A DNA stretch of 64,000 nt, taken from NCBI RefSeq assembly GCF_026619415.1, contig NZ_JAOVZR010000001.1, positions 4,510,501-4,574,500 on the forward strand, written 5' to 3'. The translations under genes were made by a program, and so were the position numbers. The notes under the pieces are model-generated. The model was not told the origin of the DNA, did no database searches, and worked only from the letters and a program-made list of their open reading frames with translations. The DNA comes from Hoeflea algicola. Its GTDB lineage: Bacteria > Pseudomonadota > Alphaproteobacteria > Rhizobiales > Rhizobiaceae. Below, in pieces: positions 62,718 through 64,000 of the stretch (its first letter is position 1; the number at the start of each line of letters is the position of its first letter).

Positions 62718-63449
62718 ATGCTTGACTGGATCACCGGCATTGCCGCCTGGGAGCTTCTGGCGCTTGAGCCGCCAGGCTGGGGCGGTGTGTTGCTCAAAGG
62801 TCTTGCGGTTTCGCTGCAGGTTGCCGTCGGCGGCTATATTCTCGGCTTTCTGATCGGCATCGGTGGTGCCACCGGCAAGCTCTATGGTGGGCCGATCCTG
62901 CGCGATGTGCTCGATGTCTACACCACGCTGGTGCGCGCGGTGCCAGAGCTGGTTCTCATCCTGTTGCTTTATTACGCAGGCACCGACGCGCTTAACAAGA
63001 TCATGATCCTGATGGGCGCCGAGCGCACCGATATCAGCGGTTTGGCCGCGGGCATCTTTGTCATTGGCGTGGTGCAGGGCGCCTATCAAACCGAAGTTCT
63101 GCGCGGTGCTTTCAAGGCCGTGCCCTATGGACAGATCGAAGCGGCGCGGGCCTATGGCATGTCGTCGCTGCAAGTTCTGCGGCGCATTATTTTGCCCGGC
63201 ATGCTGCCGCATGCGGTGCCCGGCCTTGCCAATCTTTGGCTGATAGCTACCAAGGACACGGCGCTTCTGGCTGTTGTCGGTGTCTCGGAACTGACGCTTG
63301 TGACGCGACAGGCAGGCGGCACCACCAAGTCCTATTTCCTGTTTTTCATGGCTGCGGGGCTGCTTTACCTGATGGTGACACTGCTTTCCAATGTCGTCAT
63401 TCGTCGTGTTGAACGCCATGCCCGTCGTGGCATGACGGCGGTGCGCTGA
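62718..63449 (+). CDS. Amino-acid ABC transporter permease, HisQ type
   Basis: About 243 residues from ATG 62718 (GTG 62709 is in frame). It has about five membrane segments and the EAA loop YGQIEAARAYGMSSLQVLRRIILPGMLPHAVPGL near residue 140, and VKGLAVSLQVAVGG-like HisQ/M N-terminal features (LLKGLAVSLQVAVGGYILGFLIGIG). It pairs with the next permease. It shares its stop/start base with the next gene (TGATG). Confidence 0.92.
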   Translation: MLDWITGIAAWELLALEPPGWGGVLLKGLAVSLQVAVGGYILGFLIGIGGATGKLYGGPILRDVLDVYTTLVRAVPELVLILLLYYAGTDALNKIMILMGAERTDISGLAAGIFVIGVVQGAYQTEVLRGAFKAVPYGQIEAARAYGMSSLQVLRRIILPGMLPHAVPGLANLWLIATKDTALLAVVGVSELTLVTRQAGGTTKSYFLFFMAAGLLYLMVTLLSNVVIRRVERHARRGMTAVR

Positions 63450-64000
63450 TGGAACCGGAACTCAGAAGCTGGAAGGAGCCGCACCGTTTGGTGCTGCTGG
63501 CGATTGCCATCGGCATCGTGGTGTTTGCCGCGACCACCATGCGCTGGGACTGGTTGCCGCGTTACTCCGGAAAGCTGGTCACCGGTGTCGGCACCACATT
63601 GTGGCTGCTGTTTCTCACCAGCGTGCTGGGCTTTCTCCTTGCCGTGCCGCTCGGTCTGGCTCAAGCTGCGGGGCCTTTCTGGTTGTCGGGACCGGCGCGC
63701 GCATTCTGCACCGTGATCCGCGGCACGCCGTTGCTGCTGCAACTGTGGCTTCTCTATTACGGCCTCGGTTCGCTGTTTGCCTACTGGCCGGAGATCCGCC
63801 AGTCCTGGGCTTGGCCCTATCTCAGGTCGGCCTGGCCTTACGGCGTTCTGGCGTTGACCATGTCCTTTGCCGGATACGAGGGAGAGGTGATGCGCGGCGC
63901 CTTTGCCGGCGTGCCCAAGGGTGAACTCGAAGCGGCGCGGGCCTATGGCATGTCGCCCTTCACGGCCTTCCGGCGGATCTGGTTGCCGCGAGCCATTCAT
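63449..64000 (+). CDS. Amino-acid ABC transporter permease, HisM type, 5' part
   Basis: The frame from ATG 63449 is open to the window end (184 codons); the C-terminus lies beyond. The first residues read MEPELRSWKEPHRLVLLAIAI; membrane segments follow (LVTGVGTTLWLLFLTSVLGFLLAVPLGLA, VIRGTPLLLQLWLLYYGLG). The EAA loop PKGELEAARAYGMSPFTAFRRIWLPRAIH is at the end. It completes the importer as the HisM-like half. Confidence 0.93.
   Translation, partial: MEPELRSWKEPHRLVLLAIAIGIVVFAATTMRWDWLPRYSGKLVTGVGTTLWLLFLTSVLGFLLAVPLGLAQAAGPFWLSGPARAFCTVIRGTPLLLQLWLLYYGLGSLFAYWPEIRQSWAWPYLRSAWPYGVLALTMSFAGYEGEVMRGAFAGVPKGELEAARAYGMSPFTAFRRIWLPRAIH

Noticed and set aside
1..64000. CRISPR arrays, prophage, integrases, rRNA and tRNA genes
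   Set aside because: No regularly spaced repeats, phage structural genes, integrase motifs or complete tRNA folds were seen on either strand.

Overview
The window is GC-rich chromosomal DNA from an alphaproteobacterium. The first 7 kb carry pmbA/tldE, an inositol-phosphatase/CysQ-like gene, a DUF4170 gene, a DUF374 acyltransferase gene, waaA, lpxK, a DUF2093 gene and mutL. Recalled synteny makes this typical of Hyphomicrobiales (Rhizobiales), perhaps a Hoeflea- or Rhizobium-like marine or plant-associated bacterium; that assignment is inference. A full CtrA-type box, a nuclease-motif MutL and a CCUCCUCCC-motif small RNA fit the same group.

Layout: 1-7.2 kb, TldE, Kdo/lipid A assembly and mismatch repair. 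7.2-10.8 kb, a PAS/receiver protein behind a CtrA-type promoter, then a GGDEF-EAL protein with a degenerate cyclase motif. 10.9-16.0 kb, a LysR regulator divergent from a non-pyrrolysine MttB-family methyltransferase, a small secreted protein and an N-methylproline-demethylase-like flavoenzyme, probably quaternary-amine or betaine demethylation. 16.1-16.7 kb, a HigBA-type toxin-antitoxin pair behind a tandem palindromic operator. 16.8-29.7 kb, a galactoside locus: ABC importer, alpha- and beta-galactosidase, sugar dehydrogenase, lactonase, KDGal kinase and KDPGal aldolase (a De Ley-Doudoroff route without a galactonate dehydratase here), divergent from an IclR regulator and the importer ATPase. 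29.7-32.5 kb, an acyl-CoA ligase and a LuxR-type regulator.

32.5-40.5 kb holds a xylose-type importer (xylFHG) divergent from a ROK repressor, with a long perfect palindrome in the promoter. The repressor gene is translationally coupled to a di-heme cytochrome and an FG-GAP/ASPIC secreted protein. 40.7-40.9 kb holds an unannotated small RNA with two loop-displayed CCUCCUCCC motifs and a strong terminator. 40.9-46.5 kb holds LysR, a frameshifted purU, a small secreted protein, a DEAD-box helicase and an orphan cheW. 46.7-53.4 kb is a three-gene cluster: transglutaminase/DUF2126, ATP-grasp plus alpha-E fusion, transglutaminase.

53.6-56.3 kb is an AT-rich foreign gene of unknown function, split by a complete IS66-type element (1375 bp, 16-bp inverted ends, 8-bp target duplication); the reading frame is restored when the element is removed in silico. 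56.6-64.0 kb looks like arginine or guanidino-compound use: AruI-like decarboxylase, AruH-like aminotransferase, TetR regulator and amidinohydrolase, divergent from a polar amino-acid ABC importer whose last permease runs off the window. Starts were adjusted where a ribosome binding site or family length argued for it.
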